Below, one piece after another: positions 36,424 through 45,576 of a stretch of DNA of 64,000 nucleotides. Position 1 is the stretch's first letter. Each line of letters opens with the position of its first letter. Location: positions 186,001 to 250,000 of the forward strand of contig AP017606.1 in assembly GCA_002356515.1 (NCBI GenBank). The letters are read 5' to 3'. The notes beneath the pieces were generated by a model that did not search any database, had not been told where the DNA came from, and saw only the letters and a program-made list of their open reading frames with translations. The stretch is from Mesorhizobium loti. GTDB taxonomy: Bacteria; Pseudomonadota; Alphaproteobacteria; Rhizobiales; Rhizobiaceae. Made by a program: the position numbers and the translations under genes.

Positions 36424-37419
36424 TTACTCCTGCTTCGATTTTCTGTTTGCCTGCCAGTCGGCATAGAGATCGTCCAGCCGTTCTGTCAGATATGCGCCAA
36501 AACCTTCATCGGCTCCGGCAGTCTTGAGGGAGAGCGTATAGGCCCTCCCTGTGTCCTTGATCTTTGCCGCGACCTTGCCGCCGTTCGGTTTCCACTCCCT
36601 GATCTGTTCTCGCTGCGGCTTCTTCGAAACTTCAGCCAAAACCATCATGAAGCGTTCGTCCGAGCCCAAGGCCTCGAACTCGGGCCTGTGGATGGCATTT
36701 TTGGCGGCTTCTAGCGCTTTGGGATCAGTAATCTTTTCGGCAATATCCATCCACCTGCGACGGCCCATAGAGGGTGCGGCACCGATGACTTTGACCAGGC
36801 TGTCCGGAATGCCCTTGGCGACGGACAGCAGTTTCGACAGTTCCGTCTTGTCGGTGCTTAACGCCTGCATGATCAGATCGCGGCCAAAGCCGTGTGTCTC
36901 GAGGCTTAGGGCAAAGACGGCTCTCTCGATATAAGAGAGATCCTTTCTCGCGGTGTTTTCGATACCTTGCGCGACTACGAGTTCATTGTCCGATAATGGC
37001 CTGACAACCGCCCTTACCTTCCGCCTCAGGAGCCGGACAGCACGAAGCCTCCTATGGCCATAGGCAACCTGATATCGTCCTTCGAGATCGGGGTGCAGCC
37101 TGACGAGGATGGGCACTTCTTGGCCGTTATCCTCGATCGACCTCACAATATCGTCCGTAGCGGCTACCTCGCCGTCAAGGCGATCACGCACGAATGAACC
37201 GTCAATGAGTTCGGGATCGAGTTCGACAACCCTCTCGCCGGACTTCAAGGCTTCTTGAAGTTCTCTGGCTTCCTGGTCCATGCGGTCGAGCGCAAGTCCC
37301 ATCGTCCTTACAGGCCCCGCCAGAACACGACCGCTATCCGTCTCTCTGGAAAAGTTGGCCGCGGCCAACTCTCGCGTCGTATCGGCAAATATTCCGTTCA
37401 GAACGTCTCGCCTGCTCAT
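36424..37419 (-). CDS. repB: Partition protein RepB (ParB family)
   Basis: 331 residues from ATG 37419, overlapping the repA stop as ATGA, with GGGGGAGG upstream (a frame start 12 bases earlier is possible). SFVRDRLDGEV, then VPILVRLHPDLEGRYQVAYG, then HRRLRAVRLL is the ParB CTPase motif region. SLETHGFGRDLIMQALSTDK is the helix-turn-helix. RepB binds parS; here three identical 16-bp palindromes are found, one within repB's own codons 17-22 (37354-37369). It partners with RepA to segregate the plasmid. Complete. Confidence 0.96.
   Translation of the reverse strand: MSRRDVLNGIFADTTRELAAANFSRETDSGRVLAGPVRTMGLALDRMDQEARELQEALKSGERVVELDPELIDGSFVRDRLDGEVAATDDIVRSIEDNGQEVPILVRLHPDLEGRYQVAYGHRRLRAVRLLRRKVRAVVRPLSDNELVVAQGIENTARKDLSYIERAVFALSLETHGFGRDLIMQALSTDKTELSKLLSVAKGIPDSLVKVIGAAPSMGRRRWMDIAEKITDPKALEAAKNAIHRPEFEALGSDERFMMVLAEVSKKPQREQIREWKPNGGKVAAKIKDTGRAYTLSLKTAGADEGFGAYLTERLDDLYADWQANRKSKQE
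37354..37369. promoter_or_regulatory. parS site 1, inside repB
   Basis: GTTGGCCGCGGCCAAC, a perfect 16-bp palindrome of the repABC parS type (GTTnnnnGCnnnnAAC). It encodes codons near the start of repB. Confidence 0.92.
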
Positions 37420-38630
37420 GACCTCCCCCATGCCTTTTCGATGTCGCCGAGGATTTCCCCGTTGACTGCATCAAGGGATTCGAGTGCCCGGTCGAATGTC
37501 GAGCGGCGAACTTGTCCACGTTCGATCTCATAGAGTGTCTGTTTCGTGAGCCCGGCATCGGCGATCGCCGTCGATTTCAAGACTGTCGCCGCCAAAACCT
37601 CTTCCCCAAAGAGACTTCTCAACAGGGCAACGATCTGTGCTTGCGGACCATCATGCGGCTCATGGCGCGTTATGACATACCGGATGAAATCGTGGTTTAG
37701 ATCGCCGCCTGCGTTCCGGACGACCGACAGAAGGTCGGAAGTCATGAGCAGAAACTGCGACATTGACGCCACGTCGACCATCTGAGGATGGACGGTGATG
37801 AGAAGCGATGTCGCTGCACAAACCGCACCGAGTGTCAGGTATCCGAGTTGCGGCGGGCAGTCGACCACCACAATATCATAATCGGCTTCAACTTCGGCTA
37901 AGGCCATGCCGACGCGCCGAAAGAAGATTCCGCTATTGCTTGGTTTCCGCTGCCCCATCAACGCAGTCGGGGTTTCGTGCTCGAACTCCATCAGTTCCAA
38001 ATTTCCGGGAACGAGGTCGAGGCCAGCGAAGTACGTTTTTCTGATTATTTCCTTCAGCGGCCGCCGTTTCTCGTCGTAACGGATCGCACCGTAGAGGGTA
38101 TCGCCTTCCGCGAGATCGAACTCCGGCTGAACACCGAGCATCGACGACAACGAAGCCTGCGGGTCGAGATCAACCGCGAGAACGCGATATCCGTGCAGAG
38201 CAAGATACTGTGCGAGGTAGATAGACGTCGTTGTCTTTGCACTACCGCCCTTGAAGTTGGCGACGGCAATCGTCTGGAGCTTCTCACCTCTCTGCCGCCA
38301 GGGAAGGTAAGTGAGTGCATCCTTCGGCTTGATAGAAGCCATGTATTGACGCAACTCATGAATTTGGGAGAGAGAGTACGAACGTCGTCCCGTCTGGGAC
38401 ACCTCAGGCGTAGGGCCTCTGCCATCTATGGAAAGCTGCCGTAAATAGCCGTCTGATACTCCGACGAGCTGAGCGGCTTCGCCGGAGGTGAACGTTTTCA
38501 ACATCTTCTGGGAGGACGGTGGGAACAGGCGCTCTCGCAGTAGCTGCAGCTGCATAGACAGCTGGCGAGCATGATGAGCAATCCGCGCGTCGGAAGAAAT
38601 GGCCGTCGATACGTTTTGAGTCTGCAACAT
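37416..38630 (-). CDS. repA: Partition ATPase RepA (ParA family)
   Basis: 404 residues, ATG 38630 preceded by AAAGGGGAA. The N-terminal helix-turn-helix region (MLKTFTSGEAAQLVGVSDGY, LRQLSIDG) and LRQYMASIK are typical of repABC RepA. FKGGSAKTTTSIYLAQYLAL is the deviant Walker A, VLAVDLDPQASLS the A' motif and DIVVVDCPPQLGYLT Walker B. RepA segregates plasmids and represses repABC from a site upstream; a palindrome at 38652-38675 fits. First gene of the operon repA-repB-repC. Confidence 0.97.
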   Translation of the reverse strand: MLQTQNVSTAISSDARIAHHARQLSMQLQLLRERLFPPSSQKMLKTFTSGEAAQLVGVSDGYLRQLSIDGRGPTPEVSQTGRRSYSLSQIHELRQYMASIKPKDALTYLPWRQRGEKLQTIAVANFKGGSAKTTTSIYLAQYLALHGYRVLAVDLDPQASLSSMLGVQPEFDLAEGDTLYGAIRYDEKRRPLKEIIRKTYFAGLDLVPGNLELMEFEHETPTALMGQRKPSNSGIFFRRVGMALAEVEADYDIVVVDCPPQLGYLTLGAVCAATSLLITVHPQMVDVASMSQFLLMTSDLLSVVRNAGGDLNHDFIRYVITRHEPHDGPQAQIVALLRSLFGEEVLAATVLKSTAIADAGLTKQTLYEIERGQVRRSTFDRALESLDAVNGEILGDIEKAWGRS

Positions 38631-38651
38631 CGATTTCCCCTTTCGATGCGC

Positions 38652-38675
38652 TTTTTAGCTGCAAATTGCTAAAAA
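38652..38675. promoter_or_regulatory. Candidate RepA operator
   Basis: TTTTTAGC (38652-38659), eight bases, GCTAAAAA (38668-38675): a perfect 8-bp inverted repeat 22 bases upstream of the repA start. The site and AT-rich arms match the autoregulatory operators of repABC systems. Confidence 0.7.
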
Positions 38676-38755
38676 ACCGTATTGAAAATGGCACGATTCG
38701 GTAACCATGCCAAGAACCCCTAGGATTCAACGGTTTCCGGCGAACCACGGTCAGA

Positions 38756-38771
38756 GTTGGCCGCGGCCAAC
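38756..38771. promoter_or_regulatory. parS site 2, upstream of repA
   Basis: Identical GTTGGCCGCGGCCAAC palindrome, 126 bases upstream of the repA start. Confidence 0.92.
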
Positions 38772-38831
38772 TGCTTATTTCTGGAGAATCGCTTGCCGCC
38801 AATAGCGCCTCCGTCATGGTCAAAGTGCAAA

Positions 38832-38847
38832 GTTGGCCGCGGCCAAC
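38832..38847. promoter_or_regulatory. parS site 3, upstream of repA
   Basis: Identical palindrome, 76 bases from site 2 (start to start), about seven helical turns, so both lie on the same DNA face. Confidence 0.92.
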
Positions 38848-39154
38848 TCGACGTTCTGGCACCGCCGCTATTGTGCTGCTCGCCGGCCCGGCCGGCTGGT
38901 GACTGCGCGAAGTCGTCGCTAGATCGCGCCGGGCAATTAGCCGAGAAGGCGGCGACAACGCACTGGGGCAAACTTATGGTCAAGCCGGGAGGCTGGGTTC
39001 GCGCGATGAGTATTGCGTTCGCGCCAAAACATGCGTCGAATTTTACAGCCTCTGACATCGCGGAAAGTTGCTCTGCCTTTCGTGTCGACGGGAAGCGCGA
39101 ATTTGCGTGTCAGAGGCATTTGGAGCCCGGCAGGAGCATTTTTCAGCCGAACAG

Positions 39155-39640
39155 CACGGCGTGATGTGGACGATGCCGCCACCGGCGTAGCCGGGCAGCC
39201 GGTATACGAGTCCGGCAAGCGCGCACGTCGATCACTGGCTCGCGCCGCACCCAGGTCGGCGAAGTCCGCGACGCCCGGCTCGGTCGGCCGAAAGGCGAAG
39301 GCGCTGACGCCGCGCCATTCGGCGAAGCTTTTCCTGTCCTCGCCGATACCAGTTCCAGAAGGCAGTGAGGTCGCCGTTGAGTTCGATCAGCTCCCTTTCG
39401 ATCCAGGGCACGGTGGTTGCCGCAACAATTGCCGTCCGCAGCGACAACAGCGTGAGGATTCCTCCAATTGGGATCGTCGATCGTCACGACGGTGAAGGCA
39501 AAGCCTGGAAAGGGGCCTTATTGAGGGCAGGGGGGCGAGCTTGGCGTCGACCGACTGGGCCTTCAGAGATGCGAGCTCGGTTTCGACGGAAGCGCGGTCG
39601 GGCGGGCAGACGGGTCCCGTGGTCAGGCAAGGCTCTCTTC
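39155..39640 (-). pseudogene. Decayed copy of the unknown gene of the recombinase module
   Basis: Minus-strand fragments match the intact-looking gene at 41713-42809: VCPPDRASVETELASL (versus VRLPDATTVEAVLAAL), WIERELIELNGDLTAFWNWY (versus WVENELTALGGDLTAFWNRH) and VYRLPGYAGGGIVHI (versus VYRLGSRAAGSIVHM), in three different frames. The 3' third is absent. The copy sits just upstream of repA in the same orientation. The sequence before it also matches the intact locus, including the first arm of its inverted repeat (39746-39754). The rest of 38848-40004 holds nothing else recognisable. Confidence 0.8.
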
Positions 39641-40004
39641 GGCAGGGCGAAAGAAACGCGTTCTCGTCGGTGGCAAGGCCGACTGTCATCGCCGGCGACA
39701 TCTGGAGGAATTTTGGTCGATTTGGTCGGCGAGATCAACCAGAGGTCACTATCGGAGCGGACGCCGACGGCCGCGTCTACCTAGGCCCCGAGAGCGACAT
39801 GCTTGTCGCAGATCCGCTCGACGGCGACGGTCGTGTTGTCGTTGAGGATGTGCCAGAAGTGCGCCGCTTGGGATGCCGCCCAACCGGATTCAGCGGGCCC
39901 CAGCCTCGACGCAGTAGGGTGCAGATCACGAAGAGGGGGCTCGATCCGCTCCATGGGGCATGGCGGTGGCTGCAGTGCTTGTCTCGACGAGCATCATCGA
40001 AGGC

Positions 40005-40163
40005 ATGAAAACCGAGCATGACCGGGAACCGACGCTCGATGAAACCGCCGGAATGGTGTGGTGGAACTCACTTTCCGAGGCTGGCAGCGCCGTTCCAGCC
40101 GATGCCTGGGCCGCGTACAAGCGTTTCAGAGATGTTGACCGTCAGCCGCGGATCAAAGACTGA
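40005..40163 (+). CDS. Small conserved rhizobial protein
   Basis: 52 residues: MKTEHDREPTLDETAGMVWW, then NSLSEAGSAVPADAWAAYKR. The 'GMVWWNSLSE...SAVPADAWAAYKR' pattern resembles a group of short uncharacterised rhizobial proteins that share a 'WWN.lte....W' core; the identification rests on memory of that pattern. GAAGG lies five bases before ATG 40005. It is too short for firm assignment. The following 40164-40533 holds no supported gene. Confidence 0.5.
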   Translation: MKTEHDREPTLDETAGMVWWNSLSEAGSAVPADAWAAYKRFRDVDRQPRIKD

Positions 40164-40533
40164 AGGCTGATCTGAAGCGAGGACAACGTCCTTTGGTCAT
40201 TCGTCAGGTGGCGGGTGGTTCGGCGACGAGACCAAACCGGCGGGCTGGATCGAGCAGGTTTCCGACTCATGCGTCCGACCAATTTGCGATCCCTCGTGGG
40301 GTGCGCTCATGCAGGTGCTCGAGTTGGTAACGGTGTCGCGAAGCGATATGATTGCCCGAGCGTGCAAACCGACCTTCACGCCCAGGGGTAGGTACGGATA
40401 GACTGCTTCGCACTGAGTAGCAGCTTGCGAGATCCGGAAAGATCAAAAGTTATCGGTACCGGCGCGGGCAAACCAATGTCCGGGCCGTCCAACGCGACGC
40501 TCGAAAACCTCAAGACTGCGATGCGTGGGCCGG

Positions 40534-41703
40534 TCAGACGATCAGCCGCGCGGCGCGTCCCAATTGGCGCTCGGCGTCGTTGTAATAGCGCGATGCCTGT
40601 TGCACGGAGCGGTGCTGCGATTGCTGCATGGCTTCCGACAGGGGAATGCCGCGGCGGGCGGTTTCGGTCAGAAAACCGGAGCGCAGGCCGTGGGCGGAAA
40701 AAAGCTTTGGATCAAGCCCGGCCTGGGCGATGCGGCGTTTTAGGATCAGGTTGACGGCTTGTGGGGTGAGCGCCTTTCGCTCGAGATGGCCCCAACGGTC
40801 GATGCCGCGGAACACCGCACCTTCGGTAATCGCCGATCGTTCCAACCACTCCTGCAGCGCCAGCACGGGCCGTCCGACCAGCAGGACAAAAGCGTCCGCG
40901 TCGGCCTCGGTGGTTTTGGTGCGGTCGAGCCGGATTTTCAGGCAAGGCAATGTTGGGCTTTCAGGATCCTTCGGATCGGCCGGGACCGGATCCTGCGCAA
41001 CGATCTGCTCGACGCGCAGGGCCGCAACCTCGCTGCGACGGCGGCCGCCGGAGGCGAAGGCGACGAGCAGCACGGCGCGGTCGCGCAGGTCGACAAGGCG
41101 GTCGCCGGCGCAGGTTTTGAGCACCGCGCCCAGAATGTCGGCGGTCACCGCCTTTTGGCTTTTTCGTCCGCGCGGCCGCGTGCTGGCGCGGACAGCGAGT
41201 TTTAAGGCGCTGCGCAGCCCCGGCGCGTTGAATTTTCCCGCAGAACCGCGCCACTGCGTCAGCGTCGACCAGCTGGCCAGCCGCCGGCGCACTGTGTTCG
41301 GCGCGTGCGGTCCGTCGCTACGCAAAAGCCCTTGCAATTTCAGCGTCGCCGCGACGTCGGCCGGCATGCCGTGCGCCGGATCGGTTTCGCGTTTCGCAGA
41401 ATCCCAGAGGTGATGCGCGACGTATTTTATCAACAGCGCCTCAGGCGCCGGCCAGGGTAGGGGCTGTCCAGTGGACGCCTGGCACCAGGCCTCGAGATAG
41501 CCGAGGTCGGAAGCGAGCGCCCGAAGAGAGTTGTCGCCAATCCCTTCCCTGGCGAGGTGGCGCAGCGTCTCGACGTCATCGTCGGAGAGCAGCTCGGCCA
41601 AGCGGTCGCGGCGGTCGAAGTGCAGCACCGAATCCAGTGCGTCAAGCGCCTCTGCACGGCGCAGTTTTTGGTCGGATACGGGTTTTGGCAGACGAAGGTC
41701 CAT
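40534..41703 (-). CDS. Tyrosine recombinase (module recombinase 1)
   Basis: 389 residues. The SAM-like N-terminal half (HLAREGIGDNSLRALASDLG) precedes a catalytic domain with R221-R223 in ASGGRRRSEVAALR, K263 in RLDRTKTTEA, H338-x-x-R341 in FSAHGLRSGF, H364 in QSQHRSVQQAS, and Tyr373/374 in SRYYNDAERQ. All catalytic residues are present. It starts nine bases after the frameshifted gene on the same strand, so both were probably in one transcript. Such enzymes resolve multimers, integrate elements or invert segments. Its partner recombinase (43205-44428) suggests a two-enzyme XerC/XerD-like arrangement. Confidence 0.9.
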   Translation of the reverse strand: MDLRLPKPVSDQKLRRAEALDALDSVLHFDRRDRLAELLSDDDVETLRHLAREGIGDNSLRALASDLGYLEAWCQASTGQPLPWPAPEALLIKYVAHHLWDSAKRETDPAHGMPADVAATLKLQGLLRSDGPHAPNTVRRRLASWSTLTQWRGSAGKFNAPGLRSALKLAVRASTRPRGRKSQKAVTADILGAVLKTCAGDRLVDLRDRAVLLVAFASGGRRRSEVAALRVEQIVAQDPVPADPKDPESPTLPCLKIRLDRTKTTEADADAFVLLVGRPVLALQEWLERSAITEGAVFRGIDRWGHLERKALTPQAVNLILKRRIAQAGLDPKLFSAHGLRSGFLTETARRGIPLSEAMQQSQHRSVQQASRYYNDAERQLGRAARLIV

Positions 41704-41712
41704 GGCGACCGC

Positions 41713-42809
41713 TCAGAACAGATAGGGCTGGTCGGCCCAGGCGAGCAGGACGCCGGCGTCTCGAGGGGGCAAACGCACCCGTCCTTGCCGCAGGCCCGCA
41801 GCGATCGCCTCGCCGACGTCCGGATCGACCCAGTGGCCGTGGGTCATCAGGAAGAACCAGGCGAAAGGCAGGCCAATTTTTTGGTCGATGGCGTCGGTCA
41901 GCTCCATCAGGCGGTGCACCGAAATGCCGTCTTCCAACACCAGCTTCTCGGTCGGCATTTTGAGCGGACGCGGGATAAAACCGATCTCGCGCCGGCCACC
42001 ATGCTCAAGATCGTGGATGTCGAAGGCCCAATGGTCAAAGATGCGGTGGGCGCAGGCGCTCGACCGCTCCCAGTCGGCAAAAAAGCGGTTCTCGCGTGGC
42101 ACGAAATCGAACCAGTCCGGATTGGCGTCCAAGAACGCGGTGTCATGCTTGCCGTCGGGACCGACCTGACGGATGATGCGGTTTTCGAGCTCGGGACGGT
42201 TTGCCTGGCGCTGTTCCTTGTCGATGCGCGCCCGGCGCGCCAGGAAACTGCGCATGTGAACGATGCTACCGGCGGCGCGGCTGCCCAGCCTGTACACGGT
42301 CCGGAAAGCAGCGACGCGTCCGTGGCTGGCTCGCGCCGCACCCAGGACGGGTCCAAAAGATCGTCGGCGCTATAAGGGCGGTAATCGGGATCGACGACCG
42401 GACCAGCCAGAACCTCGATCTCACGGCCAAGCGAGAGCTGGACAAAATCGGCGACGCCCGGGCCGGTCGTAGCGCATACGAAGGCGGAGGTGCCACGCCA
42501 TTCGGCGAATTTTTGTTCGCCCGATCGGTGCCGGTTCCAAAAGGCGGTTAGGTCGCCGCCCAGCGCGGTGAGCTCATTCTCCACCCAAGCGCGGTGGTCG
42601 CCGAGTCGCGCACCGTCGGCGGACAGGACCGTGCGGGCGTCGCCGCGCCAGTAAAGATCGTCGACCGCTGCGGTCGTGAAATCAAAGCCTGGAAAGGCGT
42701 TGGCGAGGGCAGGGACGAGCTCGGCGTCGGCCGAGGCGGGATTGAGGGCGGCGAGCACGGCCTCGACCGTTGTGGCGTCGGGCAGGCGGACGGGTTTTTC
42801 TTCGCTCAT
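41713..42809 (-). pseudogene. Unknown gene between two recombinases, one frameshift
   Basis: From ATG 42809 the frame reads MSEEKPVRLPDATTVEAVLA, then WVENELTALGGDLTAFWNRH, SAFVCATTGPGVADF and ends DPSWVRREPATDASLLSGP. At about 42298 the coding sequence jumps by one base to VYRLGSRAAGSIVHM, then NPDWFDFVPRENRFFADWER and GLPFAWFFLMTHGHWV. Joined, the two halves form a coherent ~365-residue protein of no family I know. A one-base deletion, error or programmed frameshift explains it. The decayed copy near repA covers the same region and shows the joint sequence VYRLPGYAGGGIVHI, so the two halves belong together. Confidence 0.7.
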
Positions 42810-43204
42810 GCCGGGCGGCCTCTTTTGCGCGGCGGAATGGCCGCCCCCTTGCTTCTCGGCGCGCGCGAACGTCGCTGGCGGCCATCTGGAGCACGATTCT
42901 GGCTGATTTGCGCCGCGAAAACAATCACTATCGATAAGAGGCCATTATCGATAGTGACTTTTGTCGTCGAGGATATCGCCTGTGACCGAAGTGAAATACA
43001 AGATAGCTTCTGTTTCGCGAATGACATACAATCGAATCAATGGCTTATGATCTTGCCAACTTGCCCCTGAAGGCCTTGGTCGGGCCGCTCGCCCGCGCCG
43101 ATGTCGCTTTTACTTCCCGATTTCAATTGAAGCGCTAAGGTGAAAATCCTGTCTTCCCCGGACCGCCATACGGTGGCCTGAAGCGGGGGAGGGAAGGGGG
43201 CTTC
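42810..43204. other. Regulatory gap of the recombinase module
   Basis: No gene. It contains the 13-bp inverted repeat at 42925-42957. The bases before it (CATCTGGAGCACGATTCTGG) match the corresponding region of the decayed copy near 39710. Confidence 0.55.
42925..42957. promoter_or_regulatory. 13-bp perfect inverted repeat, candidate recombination or operator site
   Basis: TCACTATCGATAA (42925-42937), seven bases GAGGCCA, TTATCGATAGTGA (42945-42957). The 13-bp arms and short asymmetric spacer resemble tyrosine-recombinase sites (loxP has 13-bp arms and 8-bp spacer). It lies between two such recombinase genes, 115 bases before the start of the gene at 42809. The left-arm half TCACTATCG recurs at the same distance in the decayed copy (39746-39754). 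Confidence 0.6.
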
Positions 43205-44428
43205 TCAAAGCCCCGACGCCTTGGTGAGGTTGACCCTAAACCGATCGCGCCGTCGCTGGTATCTGCGCGTCATCTCGGCGCTGGTGTGGCCAAGCTGCTT
43301 CTGCACATAGCGCTCGTCGACTTCGGCCGAGGATGCCAAACCGGCGCGCAGCGAATGGCCGGCAAAGAGTTTTTCGCGTTCGCCTTCCGGCAGGTCACCG
43401 CGCACCCCGGCGGCTAGGGCGGTCCGCTTGACGAGGCGGGCGACCTCCTGGTCGTTGAGCCGATCGGCGCCGACCGCCTTGCCTTGGCCGGTGACGCGCC
43501 GGAAGAGGGGGCCGTGCGCGATGCGCGCCAGCCTGAGCCAGGTTTCCAATGCTACGACCGGGCAGGTCGTGTCGGATGAGCCACGCCCGACTTCGACCTC
43601 GCGCCAGCCGGTCTTGCCGCGCAGGCGCAACAGCATGCCCTTGTCGAGGATTTCGATCCAGCCGGAAGAATCCTCGGTCTGTTCGCGGCCGCAATCCAGG
43701 CCGACAACCTCGGAGCGACGCAGGCCGCCGGCAAAGCCGAGCAACAGCATGGCGCGATCGCGCAGGCCGCGCAGGGTGCCGCGGTCGAGCGTTTCCAGCA
43801 TGGCGATCAGATCCTCGGGCAACACCGCCTCCTTCTGCCGAGGCGGGGCAGCGTGCTTGTTGCGGATGCCGGCCATGACGGTAGCGATATGGCGGTCCTT
43901 CCTGTCCAGCGGCTGGCCACGCTGCGCATAGTTCCACGTCAGCGAGGAGAGCCGGCGTTCGATCGTCGACACGGAATTGGGCTTCTTCTCGCCGGGCGCC
44001 TTTCCCGAGGCGCATGCGGTGATGTAGAGCCCAACCACCTGGGGATCGGGCGGAAACATTTCGACGCCCTGCCGACGGCACCAGCTCGCAAATTGCTTCC
44101 AGTCCGAGGCGTAGGCGCGGCGGGTGTTGGCCGAGCTCGCCGCCTCGACATAATCGCGGGCGCGCCCGGCCAGCGCGTCGAGATGCGCCGGCAGGCGGGG
44201 ATTGGCGACAACCGGAAGAGGGGAGGGGGTGTCGGCCGGCGCTTCCTCCGGCGCGCGGCCCATCTCCAGGACGACGTCGATGATGTCGGGCAGGTCGTCG
44301 GCGATCGGCGTGTCGTGCCCGGCCGAGCCTGCCTGCGCGATTTGATCGACACCCGGCGCCGTTTCCTGTGGTTGAGCGGAGCCGTGCTGAGTATGTTTTT
44401 CGGGGTTTTGATCGACGAGAGAGGCCAT
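43205..44428 (-). CDS. Tyrosine recombinase (module recombinase 2)
   Basis: 407 residues from ATG 44428; the longer frame is possible but its start is hydrophobic without need. The acidic N-terminal ~80 residues precede a SAM-like domain (SANTRRAYASDWKQFASWCR). Catalytic residues: R237 in GGLRRSEVVGLD, K272 in LRGKTGWREV, H358-x-x-R361 in AGHSLRAGLAS, H381 in QLGHTSAEMT, Y390 in RRYQRRRDR. All are intact. Together with recombinase 1 it flanks the unknown gene. The divergent 44429-44545 gap contains GATAA-N7-TTATC. Confidence 0.9.
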   Translation of the reverse strand: MASLVDQNPEKHTQHGSAQPQETAPGVDQIAQAGSAGHDTPIADDLPDIIDVVLEMGRAPEEAPADTPSPLPVVANPRLPAHLDALAGRARDYVEAASSANTRRAYASDWKQFASWCRRQGVEMFPPDPQVVGLYITACASGKAPGEKKPNSVSTIERRLSSLTWNYAQRGQPLDRKDRHIATVMAGIRNKHAAPPRQKEAVLPEDLIAMLETLDRGTLRGLRDRAMLLLGFAGGLRRSEVVGLDCGREQTEDSSGWIEILDKGMLLRLRGKTGWREVEVGRGSSDTTCPVVALETWLRLARIAHGPLFRRVTGQGKAVGADRLNDQEVARLVKRTALAAGVRGDLPEGEREKLFAGHSLRAGLASSAEVDERYVQKQLGHTSAEMTRRYQRRRDRFRVNLTKASGL

Positions 44429-44453
44429 TTCCAATATAAAGACGAAAACGACG

Positions 44454-44470
44454 GATAAGGCAACTTTATC
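44454..44470. promoter_or_regulatory. Second GATAA-N7-TTATC element in the recombinase/DUF1403 gap
   Basis: GATAA (44454-44458), GGCAACT, TTATC (44466-44470). The core arms and 7-base spacing equal those of the inverted repeat at 42925-42957 (GATAA-GAGGCCA-TTATC). It lies between the divergent starts of recombinase 2 (44428) and DUF1403 (44545). Confidence 0.45.
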
Positions 44471-44544
44471 ATTCATTACACGCAAACGACAGGCGCGGCG
44501 GTTAGGAGGTGATGTGCTTGCCAAAAGCGCCGTCGTGATTCATC

Positions 44545-45576
44545 GTGCTTTCGATGATTCTGCGTCCCAAACCCTCTCCGCGCCACCACGCCACGCTTGC
44601 CGGTGCCCCTTCGACCGCGCCGATGACAACGGTGCCGGCCTGGCTGCGCCGCGCCGTCCCGGATGCACAAGGCCTTGCGAGCAAAAACGCAGAGGATGTG
44701 GCGCTCGTTGTCGGCGCTGCCATAGGCGCGCTCGATGCCGTGGTCCGCCGGCAGGAGCGGTGGTCCGGCGCCTGGCGGCAGCGCCTGGCGCTTTCGGCGG
44801 CCGCGGCAACGGCGAAGCAGGCCGGCCGCGTCGAGGACGAAAGCGCGCTGCGCGACGCCGTGCTGCTTACACGCCCGGGCGATTTTTTGTCCGTCGGTCC
44901 CGCCGGATCGATGCTGTTGGCTTGGCGCCGGCTGGCCAGCACGCCTGCCGAGAAACTGCTGACCGAGGCCAGCATCGGCGCGGTGCTGGATGACCTCGGT
45001 CTCCGCCGCGACGACGACGCAGTCAGCGACTTGGCGGACGATCTTCGACAGCTCCCCGGGGGCATCGGAATGGTCGGCATGCTGACCGGCGCGTTCACGG
45101 CTGCCGAAAGATATGGCTTCGCACGAGCCTTCGGATGCTGGCTCGCCGACGCCCTGCTGGCGCATCGGCTGGGTTGGGCCCACGCGGTGCCGCTGCTGGG
45201 CGCCGAGGCAGGCTTGGGTACAAGCGCCCGCCCGCGTCGATCGGCAGCCAGCTCTCTGGCGACAGGCATTGAGACAGATCCTGAGCGTGCCAAAAGTCTG
45301 CTTGCCGCGCAGGCGCGCGCTGCCCTGCGCGCCATTGATCTTTCCGCCGAGCTTGAGCGCCGCGCGGGCCGGCTGCTTGCTGTTGCCCCGAAACTCAGGG
45401 CCAAGGCGGCGGACGCTGTTGTCGACAAGCTCCTGTCCGACGACGCGATCGTTGCCTCGGAAAAGATCGCCGGCATGAGTGACCGTGGGCTGCGCCGCCT
45501 GTTCGACCGGCTGGTCGAACTCGGCGCCGTGCGCGAGCTTTCCGGCCGTCCGGCCTTCCGTATCTACGGGCTGTGA
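44545..45576 (+). CDS. DUF1403 family protein
   Basis: 343 residues. It begins GTG (ATGs at 44554 and 44623 are alternatives). The conserved body runs WLRRAVPDAQGLASKNAEDV, ALVVGAAIGALDAVVRRQER, WSGAWRQRLALSAAA, then LDDLGLRRDDDAVSDLADDL, with the helical tail GMSDRGLRRLFDRLVELGAV ending in a winged-helix-like SGRPAFRIYGL. The family is restricted mostly to rhizobial plasmids and is typically followed by an ScpB gene, as here with a 4-base overlap. The end resembles Fic-associated DUF proteins, but no catalytic motif is seen. Function unknown. Confidence 0.88.
   Translation: MLSMILRPKPSPRHHATLAGAPSTAPMTTVPAWLRRAVPDAQGLASKNAEDVALVVGAAIGALDAVVRRQERWSGAWRQRLALSAAAATAKQAGRVEDESALRDAVLLTRPGDFLSVGPAGSMLLAWRRLASTPAEKLLTEASIGAVLDDLGLRRDDDAVSDLADDLRQLPGGIGMVGMLTGAFTAAERYGFARAFGCWLADALLAHRLGWAHAVPLLGAEAGLGTSARPRRSAASSLATGIETDPERAKSLLAAQARAALRAIDLSAELERRAGRLLAVAPKLRAKAADAVVDKLLSDDAIVASEKIAGMSDRGLRRLFDRLVELGAVRELSGRPAFRIYGL

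Noticed and set aside
42925..42957. Calling the 13-bp inverted repeat a loxP-type site
   Set aside because: The geometry is similar, but spacer length differs and no recombination evidence exists; kept only as a candidate site.
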